Source of the DNA: Saururus chinensis
Taxonomy: Eukaryota; Streptophyta; Magnoliopsida; Piperales; Saururaceae
Length of the DNA stretch: 64,000 nt
Assembly (NCBI GenBank): GCA_035235625.1
Contig: CP141140.1
Coordinates: 65,488,782-65,552,781 of the forward strand
Direction: 5' to 3'
The notes beneath the pieces are model-generated. The model made no database searches, was not told the origin of the DNA, and worked only from the letters and a program-made list of their open reading frames with translations. A program made the translations under genes and the position numbers. How positions within the stretch are numbered: the first letter of the stretch is position 1; each line of letters begins with the position of its first letter. Positions 1-13,229 of this stretch are shown here, in pieces.

Positions 1-164
1 ATTATATAATCCATTCATAAATAGAATCCTATGAATCAATTTTTATGCTTTTAATAGGTATATGTAAGGAGAAAATTCTGCAAGTTGTACTAAAACATAA
101 ACAGCATAATCAAAGAAAAAAAAACATATACAGTAGAGTTACACTTGAAATTTTCATTGTACAG

Positions 165-1361
165 GTGAGGACCCAATTGCTGCCCATAATAAATACCCTG
201 AACTTTGGGCTCAGGTAAATAAGGAGTTTGTGGATGAGTGGAGACTAACCAAGGATGGAGAAGACCCTGAAGACAGCTTAGTCTTTTTTATGAGAGCTGG
301 TTTCAGGGAGAGTCCCAAGTGGGGGATGCTATTTTGGGAAGGTGACCAAATGGTAAGTTGGCAGAAAAATGATGGAATAAAGAGTGCTGTTGTGGGTTTG
401 CTAAGCAGTGGATTATCTGGCTATGCATTCAATCACAGTGACATTGGTGGCTACTGTGCTGTGAACTTGCCTTTCATTAGATACAGAAGAAGTGAGGAAC
501 TGCTACTGCGCTGGATGGAGCTAAATGCCTTCAGTGTGGTCTTTCGCACCCATGAAGTAAGTTTTTTTAATTTAAATAAAATTAGCATAAAGCATCACAA
601 TAATCTTCATAGTTTTACTTGTTCTCTTCACCTGTGATTTCTGGACTCCTAGAATATTAAGTCGTTAATTTTTGTATAACATGAATATGCTTGACAAAAT
701 CATCATCTGAGTCTGCACAGAATTTTATTTTCCTCTTCAGTTAGAATCTCTAATAACAAATAACATGATTTCTTCTGTTTTACCCAAAACAGGGAAACAA
801 TCCATCTGCCAATATACAGTTCTATTCAAACAGCCGTACCTTGTCACATTTCTCACGTTTTGCAAAGGTTTACAAGGGTTGGGAGTTCTACCGCATCCAA
901 CTTGTGAAGGTAGATTTTAAATATTCACAGGAATTTACAGTCCTGCAAAGTTTAAACTCCAAACTCTCACAGTTTTGGCCCTGGGACATTTTTAACAGGA
1001 AGCAACTGAAAAGGGCACACCTATCATTCGACACCTATTTCTCCATTTTCCGGATGATGAGCAAGTGCATAGTTTAACACATCAACAATTCTTGGTTGGC
1101 TCAGAAATATTAGTGGCTCCTGTTCTTGATAAAGGCAAGAAGGAAGTTAATGTTTACTTCCCATTGACAGGAGGGATCGCTTGGAAACATATTTGGACAG
1201 GTAATATATACAGTCAGCCTTCAACATATCCAGGTTCCAAACAGAAAGGACTTGAAAGGTGGGTTGAAGCCCCTATTGGTTTCCCAGCCATCTTTGTAAA
1301 ATTTGGATCTTCCATTGGAGAGATGTTCATCAAGAATCTTAAGGACCTAAATATTTTATAA
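165..1361 (+). CDS. GH31 glycosidase (sulfoquinovosidase-like), copy A, 3' part only
   Basis: Last three exons of a gene running in from the left edge: 165-556, 793-909 and 999-1361 with a TAA stop. They have exactly the lengths (392, 117, 363 nt), phases and GT..AG borders of exons 6-8 of the complete paralogue at 24425-29068, and the flanking introns are also alignable. The SDIGGY motif containing the GH31 acid/base Asp is present, followed by the RTHEGN segment. There is no stop or frameshift, so this end looks functional. By eye it differs from copy B at about 4 of 131 residues in the first of these exons and about 13 of 120 in the last, so the C-terminal domain diverged faster. The catalytic nucleophile exon lies outside the window. 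GH31 enzymes hydrolyse alpha-glycosides; the substrate here is unknown. Whether the whole gene is intact cannot be judged. Confidence 0.85.
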
Positions 1362-1431
1362 AGATCAGTCCTTAAATGTGGTCTGAAGTCCTAACTCTTC
1401 TAAGAAAGCTTCCAAGCCGTTTCTATAAACT

Positions 1432-1545
1432 TCACCAGTAATCGCTGCAAGAGCAAACCCCACCTACAAAATGGTGAAATTGATAACAATCCTTCATTAT
1501 AAACTCCCTGTTCATATTAATGGATATAAATTTGGTGCCGAGTGT
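1432..1545 (-). pseudogene. Relic of the 3' end of a DYW-PPR gene
   Basis: On the minus strand the sequence encodes a [12 protein letters not shown]-stop terminus, matching the end of the complete PPR gene at 29140-32262. It lies 70 bp past the GH31 copy A stop, nearly the same spacing as the 71 bp behind copy B. Upstream of the DYW end a one-base deletion breaks the frame, and the Gly of the CSCGDYW signature has become Ser. Similarity stops near 1545, where repeat-like DNA begins. Only about 35 codons remain. It shows that the GH31 duplication carried along the neighbouring PPR tail. Confidence 0.8.
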
Positions 1546-4500
1546 GTTTTATATACATGTCTTTTAGTCATCGGTAATAAGGCTGACACATTGGTCTGGT
1601 GTTGGTTAGGTGGGCATACCTAACCAACTCACTATTAGTAGAGTTTGACACATTGGTGGATCTACCGATGGTCATCAATGATCTTGTCGACCTGTAGGTG
1701 AGGTTATTGATGTTGGCTCATGGTAAACATTTTACTTTATAGTAAGGATTAAACTATCTAGTAATTACATATGCATGATTTGGGAGGATTTTGTGTGTAT
1801 GGAATGCCGAATAAACATGTACTAAATAAGAGCTGGTAAACCTTAATGCTTGTGTACAAGACCGTGTGATATGATGATTTGGTTACCTTGAATTGGTACA
1901 TTTGGCACAATAGGTCTAAGATTCTTAGTGCCTTTTTGGCTGCTCAATTGGTTATTTAGCCACGAAGAATAGAACGGTATGATGTGAAAAAGGTTCATGA
2001 TTTTTTGGCTCTCTAAGAATAGGAGTTATATAGAGAGGTTCCCTTAGTCTAAAAGTTAAATTTGAATGAACTAAGGCATTAAAAGATGATTGGTCCTATG
2101 TAGCGTTTACAAGAGGTTTCAAAGATTATAATAGTCGGGATCTTGGCACTAAGATCTATAGGCCTTAATGAGTTCTTACTTCATACCATGGATGGGGTGG
2201 GGCAAGCTTCAACAAAGATTGAGGTCAATTTTATAGTAGTCCAATATCTAGTCAAGTGGGAACTCCTAGATAAGTCTATCATATTTAATGAAGCTTGAAG
2301 TAAAGTTCTCTTTGGTATGTTTACTTGTCATTGAAAGGTATGTATGAATATGATTTCTATGTCACTTATAATGATTTTAAAACATATTCTTTATTGGTAT
2401 GTTTATCGAACTATTTGTTTTCTATGGATTGCAATTCCACTGAGTATACCTGTATACTTAGCATTTGTTGTGGTGGAAGTTTTCAAGGGAGAAGACCTAA
2501 TAGGTAATGGGAAGGTCGTTGTTGTAGAGCAGAGCCTACCTTCATCTTGATGATTTATTTTTATCTTTAGGTTTGCTTTTAGGAATGAGAAGGTGTCATT
2601 TACCTTTTCATTAGCTTGTGCATATGTAATAGATAAATACTTAACTATGGATCCTATGAGCAGAGCCTACCTTCAGCATGATTTATTTTCACCTTTAGGT
2701 TTGATTTTAGAAACTAGAAGGTGTCATTTAGCTTTTCATTAGCTTGTGCATATGTAACATACAAGTACTTAGCTATGGATCCTGTAAATATTTCAATATG
2801 ATAGATATTTAGATGCTTAATTATTATATTATCACAACAAGTGTTTGTGAAAGAGTTGGTTATCATATCCTCAATTTGATATTTTAATATTTTATGAATG
2901 CATAATATGATTTTATCCACTAGATGGTATGAAGGGGAGTGTGTGTTACAAGTTTTCAATTGAAGGCAAATATTTTTATGAAAAATAGTTTTAAAATTGA
3001 GGGCATAACATCCAGCCTTTGTTGGCTTTTGCCTCGGCCTGACGAATCCTACTCTACCACAAGCCAGCTTCGCTGCCCTTTATCCCTCTTTAGAGACATG
3101 CCAGACCTCCCTTCTCTATACTTCACTCCCTCCCACGACTGTTGTCGGGCGTCTACCTTTGGCCAACGTCATCTTGCCTCTAGCTGGCTAGTCTTGACAT
3201 GAAAAAACCCACCAACTCTCGGTCAACCTTACTCCGACCATGTTTGGCCCTGAATTGACCTTGTTCTACCTCTATCATCCCTTTTTCTGATCTAGTTTGT
3301 CTACCACTTTGAATTTGATTTTGGGAGTTGATTCTTGTCATTGTCACCCTTTGCCCAGCCACCGCCCAACCACCCTTGTCTTGCCCTAGCTTTGCTGCCC
3401 CCATCCAAGGCCTCGAGCCGCCACCGTCCAACCCTTCTCCTCTCTTTTTTGGCCATTCCACCTCCCTAAAAAACCCCTTTTGTTCGATTTGGCCATGACA
3501 ACATGTGGGTGTGCAACTTGGTAGACAATCTGCCCTGCTAGTGGCTAGATCCTACTGCCACTAGCCTAAGCTGCCTCCAGACCCACCGACAACTCCTCTC
3601 TCCCTTTGGTTACCCCCTTTGGCCATGAGTTCATATAGGGTGAAGACAATGTCTTTGCACCGTATGACAATTGACTAGCACTACCATTATCCATATTTGT
3701 CCATTAGAACCCTCCTTCCCTTCTTTTTTGTCCTTCAGTATCTACCCCACGCCCTTCACCCCTCTTTTTGAACATTAGACCCAAAATTGTTGTTGTTGGG
3801 TGCTATCCACTAGCAATTTTGGTATCTTGCATCTGTCTAAGTGATTCTCAACTGCCAGCTAACCTCCAATTAGCCTACCCCCATGTTCAATCGCAACCAC
3901 CACTCTTTTTGGTACAACCTTACTCCTTACCACCCTTGTGTATTGTAGTTGGACCTTTAATTCCCTGCCTAGATTGTAGTTAATCCCTCCGTCATGCTAA
4001 GACTACCTTCGACATTCCCTAAACACTTAGGACAACAACTCTCTTGATTAGGCAATGTCTTTGGCCTCCAATTTACCACCGACGTTGCAACTGTCATATG
4101 CTCGCCATTGAGCTTACATGGATTGCAAGGTAGAAGACTTTGAACTTGTAATTTTATGATAACTTGCTTTGATTGATTATCAACATGCTAGGATTATTAA
4201 AGTTTAATACTTGAGATGTTGAATAATGATCCATTTGCATGGTGTAAGAGGAAAAAATGATGAAATATTGTATGTATTGATTACGCATATGACAAGCATG
4301 TAAGCTATAAGTATGTTTACATATTTGGATCATGTGTATGCTAGTAGTGGCTAATGAATATGCTAGTAAGTTGTGATAAATTATGTTTATGCAAAATGTA
4401 TGTGTGATGAACATATGTATGTGATGAATGTTGAGTTTACAAGAGATATGTACAATGTACGATAAATTATGTTTGATCAATTATTCGTGGGCTTTGATAT

Positions 4501-5279
4501 GGATTTGTAATGGTATGTTTGTTGTCGATGGGCATATGTTTGACGGGGTAAGATTGATTTGAATTGGATTGAATGTTGGAGCAATGAGAAGAAGACTTGG
4601 GGTTTAATAAGTAAGCAGACTTAGGGTTTGAAGCTTATGTGGGGAACTATAAAATAGTAAAATAGACCTAGGAATCTTCTCATCACAATGGGATTCTAGT
4701 TTTCTTTCATATCGAGTTCATTCCTTTACCATTATTAGAAACCCTAGGTTGGAATTCATTGTTCCTCCCCTTATGATTTTCATTTTTGACACGAGAGTCT
4801 TAGATCTACCATCTAGTAGTTGTTTTAAGTTTATTTTTGGTAATGTTAGATTTTTGCTTAGGGCTACCCTAATTTGTTGGGTAAGGATTCTTTTATCTTT
4901 GGAGGAAAATTAAGGGTCTACAATCTTGTTTAAGGTAAGGAATTTTTTATGAGGTTTTACTTACATTACTACCATGTTTGTGGGTGAAATCATGAAGTTT
5001 TACGTGTTGTACAATAATATAGTTTTTTGTTTCCGTGTTTAGAAGCATGTTTAAAGATGAAAACGTATGATTTTTTGTTTCTTCTTTTTATGTGTTATTG
5101 TGTGGTTTTGCTTAAATTTGTCGATTTGACTTGATTTGGAGTTAAAGATTGGTAATTATGGTTTTAACAAGATGTTATCTCATTTTTATAAGTTTCTATA
5201 TGAAACGTAATTTATTCTATTTTTAGGAAATTTTTGGTATTTTATGAGAATTTTTCGTAAACTTAAGGTGCTATAATTT
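1546..5279. other. Gene-free decayed repeat DNA
   Basis: No convincing coding frame. The block is a patchwork of AT-rich, probably retroelement-derived sequence. About 2990-4150 is more GC-rich with C/T-rich stretches and lacks a frame longer than about 93 codons. Around 4560-5000 there is sequence resembling the transcribed part of the LTR-like repeat at 5280. I could not define element ends. Confidence 0.5.
2529..2786. repeat. Two-copy tandem repeat of about 130 bp
   Basis: Unit 1 (2529-2659) begins GCAGAGCCTACCTTCA and is followed directly by unit 2 (2660-about 2786) with the same start and the same end around CTATGGATCCT. Units differ by scattered substitutions and a few small indels. 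Confidence 0.8.
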
Positions 5280-6110
5280 TATTTAGCCCAACATTTCATA
5301 TTTATACCCTAATAGCTTACTATATAAAGGAAAGCCCTAGCCTATTTCCCAATTGGGAAAGGGTTGTGCTAGGAGGTAAGGTGATGCCCTAATCCCCATT
5401 GCCAAAGAGAGAAATCCGATTTAGGTATGTTTTAAGCTCTAATCTTCACTAATCTTCCAAATTTTCTCATAATCTCTCTTATTCCTACTTTCCCCCAATT
5501 AGATTCTTGATTTATTTTATTAAAAATATTATTTTTAATTTTTATTTCAAACCCTAAAAGAGGGTTTTCGTTTTTAATCAATGGAGATCATAGATCTAAT
5601 TATTTTCATGGTTATTTAAGCTTAATAGTCGATTTTGATTAAGTAATAATCAAAATCCTAATTTTGGGTAGGGATTCTTAAAGAGTAGAGCTTCAATTTC
5701 AACCCAAGAACTTCTTGAAGGTAAGGGGTTTTCATCTCATAAATTTTTATATATTGGATTTCATGTTTGAATGGTTTAAGTTGGTTCTTGTTTATTTATG
5801 TGCTTTGATGGTGTATTATTAAAAGTCTGTCATTTATATTGATTTTCTTGTGATTAATTTTAAAAATGGTTAGATCTATCATGTTTTAGGTTTATATGTT
5901 GATATCATGAAGTTTTGAAGTGATTCTAGAATTTTTCCAGCATTTTGGGTATTTTCAGCTTGATTTTCGTGAGGTTGAAAACGAACCAGATTTTGGTCAT
6001 AAAGTTAACTATTAAGGGCATTCAAATGGCCCAACATGCGATCGAACGGCTTACCATTTGAACTACCTATTTGGCCGATCAAACAGCCTGGCATTCAAAC
6101 ATGTTACATA
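5280..6110 (+). mobile_element. LTR-like repeat with TATA box, copy 1
   Basis: Contains TATATAAA at 5321-5328 followed by a leader with a CCCAATTGGGAAAGGGTTG block and an AAGAACTTCTTGAAGGTAAG block. The same series recurs at about 20270-20860 (TATA at 20335). The two copies are diverged but collinear over roughly 700 bp, including a downstream section rich in GGCC and TCAAACG motifs. This looks like promoter-bearing LTR or leader sequence of one retroelement family in plus orientation. Ends are not defined. Confidence 0.5.
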
Positions 6111-6545
6111 CATGATTGTGTTCACAACTAAGTTAAACACATGTGGGACATGGATCATACATAATTTAATTTAGCATGTGTGTAGGCATTTATACCTTAG
6201 CATAATCATATTCTAATGGTAACATGAATTAATTATGAAGAAATCATCAAAATCCTACTTAAAATTAAACATGTACTCATTTATCCCCATATACTAGCTT
6301 AAGTTAATGTTTTAGTATAATCACAGCATGTAACTCGTACATTTTAAGCATAATAGCAAATAAACTCCAATCAATGTGAAAATTTACAAACATCTATATT
6401 ATAGTCATAATTACAATATATCATATGAAAATTAGAACAAAAAATATTTTTTGTAATTTAATTAATGAGATTGTGCAATTCTACCAAAACTCTCGACCTT
6501 CAAATTTATGACTGTGCCATTGACTTACTATAATGCCTCGACATA

Positions 6546-7886
6546 TGTCAACCCCGAGCCGAACCTGGTCCAAGGGGAAGACGATACACGGTGCGACGAA
6601 GTATCGTCGGTTTTGTAGAAGACTTAACCCCTACTTGGGGGATTTACTACAGAGTTCTGCATATCAACTTTGTATAAGAGCGAAATGAGAAATAAAGGAT
6701 TACAAACTAAACATTAGTCCACACACAAACCCACATACTTAGTCCAAATCAGCCCACACATGGCTCAAGTATAAGAGTCTAAGCCGACATCGGCTAATAG
6801 AGTGTGATGTATAATCAAGTACATAAATATCCCAATATAGCATGCTATATAAGCAATTGTAAAACTCAAGATCTCCAAGTAGCATCTCCTAAGCAACATC
6901 ATCACCCATACACTCCACAAAAAGTCCATCCGGACAACCTGCATGACAAGATATCCAGCCTTAAAATAAAATACAACAAAGAGGGGTGAGCCACAAGATC
7001 AACAAGGGTTTTTAAATACGGAAAGTAAATCTAAGATGCCAATACAGGAAAATCACATAATACTCATCAAATAATCAACTATCGTACCCATTCATTATGG
7101 GATATCCACATAAACCTGTGCATGCATGTCATACTATCTCTAACATATCTCATGAACAGTTTCCCATCTCACTTGCATATCATGCTATATGACATATTAC
7201 ATCATATATTCATGTTGCTTACATAGCATGTTATATCTAACGTATCTTGTCATCACATCGTCATGCTACCTCTATGACCATATTATCTCATCATCACATA
7301 TTCATGCTACCTTCATATCATACTAAACATGGCATATCTCATCATCACATGTAACCTCATGTGTAAATATGTGGAATTCACAATCATAATTATATCCTGC
7401 ATGAATAACTTTTCAACATAAACATATCATGCATCATCTATTTCTTAATGAAAACATTCACCCTGCAAATTAAGTGTCTCAAACGCACTATCTTGCATAT
7501 CATGCAAATTAAGTCATAACCATATGTGTCACATAAGCTTCATTATCTCTACACAACCAGTGTAACTGGGAATAACAATCCATACACATGAAACAACCAT
7601 TGGTGAAGGTTTCACAATTTGAGAAAAAATAATCAAACCCTGCTCACCTGGACAATCCCTTACCATGGAAGGTCAGAATTCCTACAAAAGGAAACTAGAG
7701 CGGTTTGGGTAAGCTTCCTGACTAGGAAAGTACATGTTGTTTACCGGTTTACCCCTTGCGAAGAAAGCTCGAATTCAACAAAGGAAACTCGAGTAGCATG
7801 CTACCCGGGACAATCCTTGTAGGGGAGAGTCCAATTTCCACAAAAGAAACCTCGAGCACATAGTAAGCCTATGCATGCAAAATATA
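6546..7886 (-). mobile_element. LTR-like element, left part (interrupted by CACTA)
   Basis: Begins at a TGTCA start and carries blocks also seen from 10800 onward: a GTCCAAGG block, a GAAGACTTA..CCCC block, a GGGTGAG block and a series of GGAAACC(T)AG-like segments. It is non-coding. The series is interrupted at 7887 by the CACTA element and resumes at 15343. Minus orientation is inferred from similarity to LTR ends and is weak. Confidence 0.5.
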
Positions 7887-7904
7887 CACTACAACAAAAC
7901 ATAC

Positions 7905-8290
7905 TATTAGTGACGTGAACACAAGCATCACTACTAACCACTACTTGCGACGCATACAAAATTGTGGAAAAAAATGAACCATTAGCGACGCATAATAATA
8001 TGTGTCGCTAATACTCATGTACTAGTGACGCTTAACTTAAAGCATCGCTAATACAATCCATATTAGCGACTCATTCTAATACACGTCGCTAATAGTTAAG
8101 CTATTAGCGACTCTTGAAATATACGTCGCTAATATATATATACATATACATATAAAAGAAAAAAATTAGAACTATTAGTGACGCTTTTTCTTAAGCGTCG
8201 CTAAGTGTTTTAACAATAGCAATGCTTTATAGCAAGCGTCACTAATACTTATTCTATTAGCGACGCTTGTTTACGAACATCACTATTAGC
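7905..8290. repeat. CACTA left subterminal repeats
   Basis: About ten copies of an ATTAGCGACGC-like 11-12-mer in both orientations, many paired as small inverted repeats roughly 20-40 bp apart. By family knowledge these would be transposase-binding sites. Confidence 0.8.
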
Positions 8291-8534
8291 TTTATTAATT
8301 AATTTTATTTAATAAATAAATATTAAACAAAAGTAAAAATAAACTTCTTAAATATATTATATTTTATTTAATATTTAAATATTTGTATATATAATAAATA
8401 AATATTAAAATTTAAATAAAAGGTAGTTTCAATAATATATTTTCTTAAATTTTCTTAATAATTTTCACTATTTATATATAATATATTTTATTTCTTAAAT
8501 TTTCTTAATAATTTTAAAATATAATTTATAATAA

Positions 8535-8890
8535 AAGAGAGAGGGAGGGGGATAGAGAGAGGAGAGAGGGAAGAGAGATAGAGGAGAGAGAAAGAGGGTA
8601 GAGAGAGAGGGAAGAGTGTTAGAGGAAAGAGAGAAAGAGGGTGAGTAGAGAAAGAGAAGAGAGAGAAAGGGAAGGGAGGGAGAGGGAGAGAGAGAAGAGA
8701 GAGTGAAGAGGAGAGGGAGAGAGTGAAGAGAGAGAAGGAGAGAGATAGAGAGGGAAGGAGAGAGATAGAGAAGGAGGAGAGAGAGGGTGAGGAGAGAAAG
8801 AGAAGAAAGAGAAAGAGGGTAGAGAGAGGGTGAGGAGAAGAGAGAGAGTGAGGGAGAGAGGAAGAAAGAGAGTGAGAAGAGAGAGAGGAA
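8535..8890. repeat. GA-rich purine tract in CACTA
   Basis: About 350 bp composed almost entirely of GA, GGA and GAA steps on the plus strand. It resembles the tracts at 9050-9112 and 13230-14215. Frames reading through it (Ser/Leu or Arg/Glu-rich) are artefacts. Confidence 0.9.
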
Positions 8891-9112
8891 AAAAATTAAT
8901 TATAAATTATTTTAAAAAAAATTAAAATAAAAAAAAAATTATATTAGCGACACATAGGCATATATGTCGCTGCTACCCTGAAGTAGTAGTGACGCATAAG
9001 TTTATGCATTGCTACTAGTATTTTTTTATTTTAAAAAATTAATTAAAAAGAGATAGTGGGGAGAGAAGGAGAGAGAGTGAGGGGAGAGAGAGGAAGATAG
9101 AGGGAGAGAGAG

Positions 9113-12100
9113 TGTCACGAACCGGATTTTTAAAAGTCTTTTTAAAATAGCATGAACAGTAAGTCAAGAAAAAAAATTCTTTCTTAAATACAAAACAAGC
9201 CATTTAAAAATATTCAGGTCATGGTAACTGGGGTTCATAAATATGAATATCAAATCATATGATATTATTACACGCCTCAAAATTCAATAAGAATAGCTCA
9301 TTCATTTAAGTACAAGTTCATCATCCATATGAAAATGAATAACTAAGTTGACTCTCACGCCAAAGACACGCTTACGTACCAGAGTTACAGAAACGAAGAA
9401 CTTCATCATGTGCTCGACAATCTTGGTCTCACTTGTCGTCGCCTGGAGAACTTGCAACTAACCAAACCAAACAACCACAACAACACTGGAATCTCTCTGC
9501 CCTTAGGAGAAGAGCTTCCAAAGGGACAAAAGGTGTTATTTATATTTTTCAAATCGAGCCAACATCACCTGATATTAGTTGCCTGTGTACTTATCAAACA
9601 ACATCTCCAATGTTTCCAACAAGATCAGATCCAGACGTAAGAAGCATAACATCACATATGCAATGCTTAAGTATTTTCAACCAACCTACATCTTATGCAA
9701 GTCCTTTAATGGTTCCACTTGTCTAATCAAACAATCAATTTCAAACAATGTTATTAATTATTTCACAACTGTTGTTCAATAATTAATACCCTTCATTGTT
9801 TAAACCCAACTCTAGGTTTAATATAATATATATTCACTGGGAGATAACTCAACTCTCAAAGAAACCCCCAAATATAATACTCCGACATTGGAGTAGACAG
9901 CTTAACAGCAGCTTCATCCACATCCATAGGGCTGTCAATAACTTGCCATGAATCTAGAGAAGAGGATCCCAACTGTACTCATGGACACAGATTGGCAAGA
10001 AGCACAAGCCTTCCATGATGCTCATACAACTCCGCTTTTCGTATGCATTATATGATCCTGGGAAGACCTGCGGGAAACCCATGGTAGAGACCTCTCTGGC
10101 CAATACCCAAACTGTCATGGCAGTGAAGAAAGTGTATCACAATCTCCATCGTCCCAACTTAAGGAGAAAATGTCTTTTAAGATATTACTAGTGTATCCAT
10201 GGAAGCCTCAGGTCTTTATGACCATTGACTCCCCTAAAAATATGAAACTTAGACTCAATTATTTTCATCTAGTCAAGTATTCACCCAACCATTTGGGTCC
10301 TCTTCACATCATGAATTGGCCCAATAAATAGTTTATCCACTGAGCTATAACTTAGAGAACGTCCCCAAACCCTAATAGTCTCTATGGGACTCGGGTAAAC
10401 TCCCATAGCTACCATCTGTTCATTAACCAAGGTAAAATTCTATATCAGGGCCCCTTTCACTCCATGAACCGGTCTCAAACCCTATTGAGGGAATTTTAGT
10501 CTTTATCTTAATTAGATGTTCTTTCCCCGATCCAACAGAAACCAATGTCTCTTGATTAAATGTCATTAATCTTAAGTTACTGATATAAATTAAAGCATAA
10601 AAAATAAAAGCATGAATCAGATTAAGTAACATAAATAACATGTAGTCACACAAGTGCATAAATAATAAATGGAGGCCCATTGCACTCATTTGTAAGGCTA
10701 GGGCTTAGTGTATTCAAGCCTGAGAATGTAAATAACTTTAATGTGTCACGTAAGTTACATATATAATACCCTATTCAATTGTTGCAGACACATATAATAT
10801 GTCATGCCCCGGCTCCGCCAACCCAAGCCAAACCCAGTCCAAGGGCCGGTCAGCGTGCAAGGGCGACAAAAATTTTATGATTAACATATTGCAGAAGACT
10901 TAGCCCCTCTAACGGGGGATTCAACTAACGAAGTAGCACACCTCACGTCCTTTGAACAAGAGAAATAAGGATAAAAAAGAGGATAATACACTATCATAAT
11001 CCTCACCCAAACCTACATAATAGTCAACTCCAAAGCCTACACATGGCTCAAAATCAAAAAAGTTTAGATAATTCTAAGAACAACATATAAACTCGAGCAT
11101 AATACATAACCCACCATATAATGTTCTCTAATGTCAACCACGAGAAAATAAAAAAATAACACATCACCAGAATGCCATGAAGGCTAATCCCATGAGTACC
11201 CATGTCGTCCCTCATATAAGGTGTGCTTCACGTTTGCATGTTGCACCGTGCAACCCCAAAACAAATCACAAAAAAGGGTGAGTACAAAACTCAATAATTG
11301 TTTGAAAATAGTAACAGTAATCATAAAATCATCATAGCACAACATCATGGCAAATCAGATCCATAAATGACATAGTATACTCTTTTTTTATCATCCCCTC
11401 ACTAAACCCCTACTTATCCATAAATAAGAGATCTAAAATGCATATAACACATATATCAAGTCAAGGCATAAATGATCATATTATGACTTAGCATCCATCC
11501 TGCATAAGTAGTAATCCTTATCTAATCACAATCAAGCATAATATCACACATAATCCGCATGAGAAGTGTCTCTCACACACTTTCAGATCATGTATTCATA
11601 TCACATAAACTGGCATGGTAGTGTCTAAATTACAAAATTCAGATCATGCATTCATATCACATACCTCTATTCCATAGCTCATTCACCATGCACGACAAAC
11701 ATGTCAAACACATGATACACAATCATGCATAATAAATCATATCCACGTGTGTCACATTTCCCTACACAACTTGTGCAATCCTGGGCATAATATAATCCCA
11801 TACACATGCATCATCAATAAATGGTGAATGCCTCCATCAAGGAGTGAATACAAACATACACCTGCCCTAGATAGTGTCTAATTTCCTACATGGAAAATTG
11901 GGGTGGTCAACCCCCTCTAGACATCAATTCGATTTTCAAAAGGAAACCTAGGGTGTTTGGGGGTAGTCAGCCACACAGCTTGACTAGGACAATTCACAAG
12001 GGAAGTCTAATTTCCTTTCGGAAACCTAGAGTAGGTATGCTCGCGCAGGACAGTCCTGGCCAAGAACATCTGATCTCCTCACAAAGACCTAGAACAGTGT

Positions 12101-13229
12101 GTTTGCCCTAAAGATCTCTGCGGCAAGGAGAGTCCAATTTCCTCAAATGAAACCTAGAACATGTGGTAGCCGGTGCATGAAGGTGTACAAATCTGGATGC
12201 TTATTGTCCAAATGTGACTATCCCAAGAAAATCTCAACCACAAGATGAGTTCATCCCTCATCTCCATATATCTCAAATCGACTCAACCCGGGGACTAACC
12301 ATGTGTGGCGGCGGTTTGCAGGGATATGAACGGCAGCACCACAGGCAGCCAACGGTAGGTTGTATGATGCAAAAAGGTAGAGAGGAGAGGGCTGACAACA
12401 TTTTGACCCATGATTTGTGGTAGCCTGCATGGCTGGCCTCTGCTTACCATTGATCTGTTTCGCTGGAAGGAAAGAAGAACAGAGGAGAGCTAGCCGAGGC
12501 ACTCCCTTACTGCCAACCAACCTAAGCACCGCCATCAGCAATGGCCAAAGTGCCGCCATCAAAAACGGTATGAACATCATGTTGCAATGCTTGTTGGCCA
12601 ATTTTACAACCAACACTTAGCTAGTTTCCATCAACTGTCACAAGTTTATAATATTAAATATATTACTCGTGCATCTCTAAACTGAATTATTTTGTAATTG
12701 TACCTTAGTTGTCGTTCTATTGTCAATCTAGGCTATTAGAACTTCGAGCTCACTCTTTGTCAGAAAACCGTCTTCCTCTCTCTCTCCTTCTCTTCGCCAA
12801 AGCTCTCCCTCAAAGAGCCCGAATTATCCTTTTTTATAAGCATGGGGATTAGGGTTCCTAATCCCCTAAGGAGTTGGACAAAACCTCCCCCCACTTAGGC
12901 CACCTAATTGAGCCCCTAAAACATAATTTAATAACATTAATTAATCAGGCCCATATAGTGACTTAAACGGCCAATTTATGCTTCTAATCTGGGTAAATGG
13001 GCCCTACGCGCTATATTCAACTTCAAACGATCATATCTCCATCATTTGAACTCTGATTTGCGCGTTCTTAGTGGCATTTCAAAGCTCTTTTTGTCTTTTT
13101 TCATCCAAATAGTCTCAGCCACTAATTACAGCAAATGGTCAAGTTATTTACACGAGAAGGTGAAGGGGTCCAACACCCTAATTTTTACATGGTCAACTTC
13201 GGAAATTTAAAAAATTCCGAGACGTTACA
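9113..13229 (-). mobile_element. LTR-type insertion nested in the CACTA element
   Basis: Starts TGTCACGAACCGG and ends GACGTTACA, a TG..CA pair. GAGAG occurs on both sides, but the site is a GA microsatellite, so the target duplication is uninformative. Read on the minus strand it begins TGTAACGTCTCGG and ends CGTGACA, like the solo LTR at 17914-19718. It interrupts the GA cassette of the CACTA element. There is no gag or pol frame. A second LTR-like start (TGTCATGCCCCGG) at 10800 suggests another old element inside it, related to the one at 6546. Confidence 0.6.
10800..12200 (-). mobile_element. LTR-like repeat, sister of the element at 6546
   Basis: Shares with 6546-7886 the start after ATA, the GTCCAAGG block, the GAAGACTTAGCCCC block and the later GGAAACCTAG-type series. 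Around 12168-12200 it also matches the sequence that results from joining 7886 to 15343, which supports the CACTA insertion site. The right end is not defined. Confidence 0.5.

Noticed and set aside
8535-8890. GA tract as a possible GAGA-factor regulatory region
   Set aside because: It is interior transposon repeat sequence far from any gene; no sign of a regulated promoter.
12214-12620. Opposed frames of 121 and 67 codons at 12.2-12.6 kb
   Set aside because: They lie in LTR-like DNA, overlap each other on opposite strands and have no recognisable motif.
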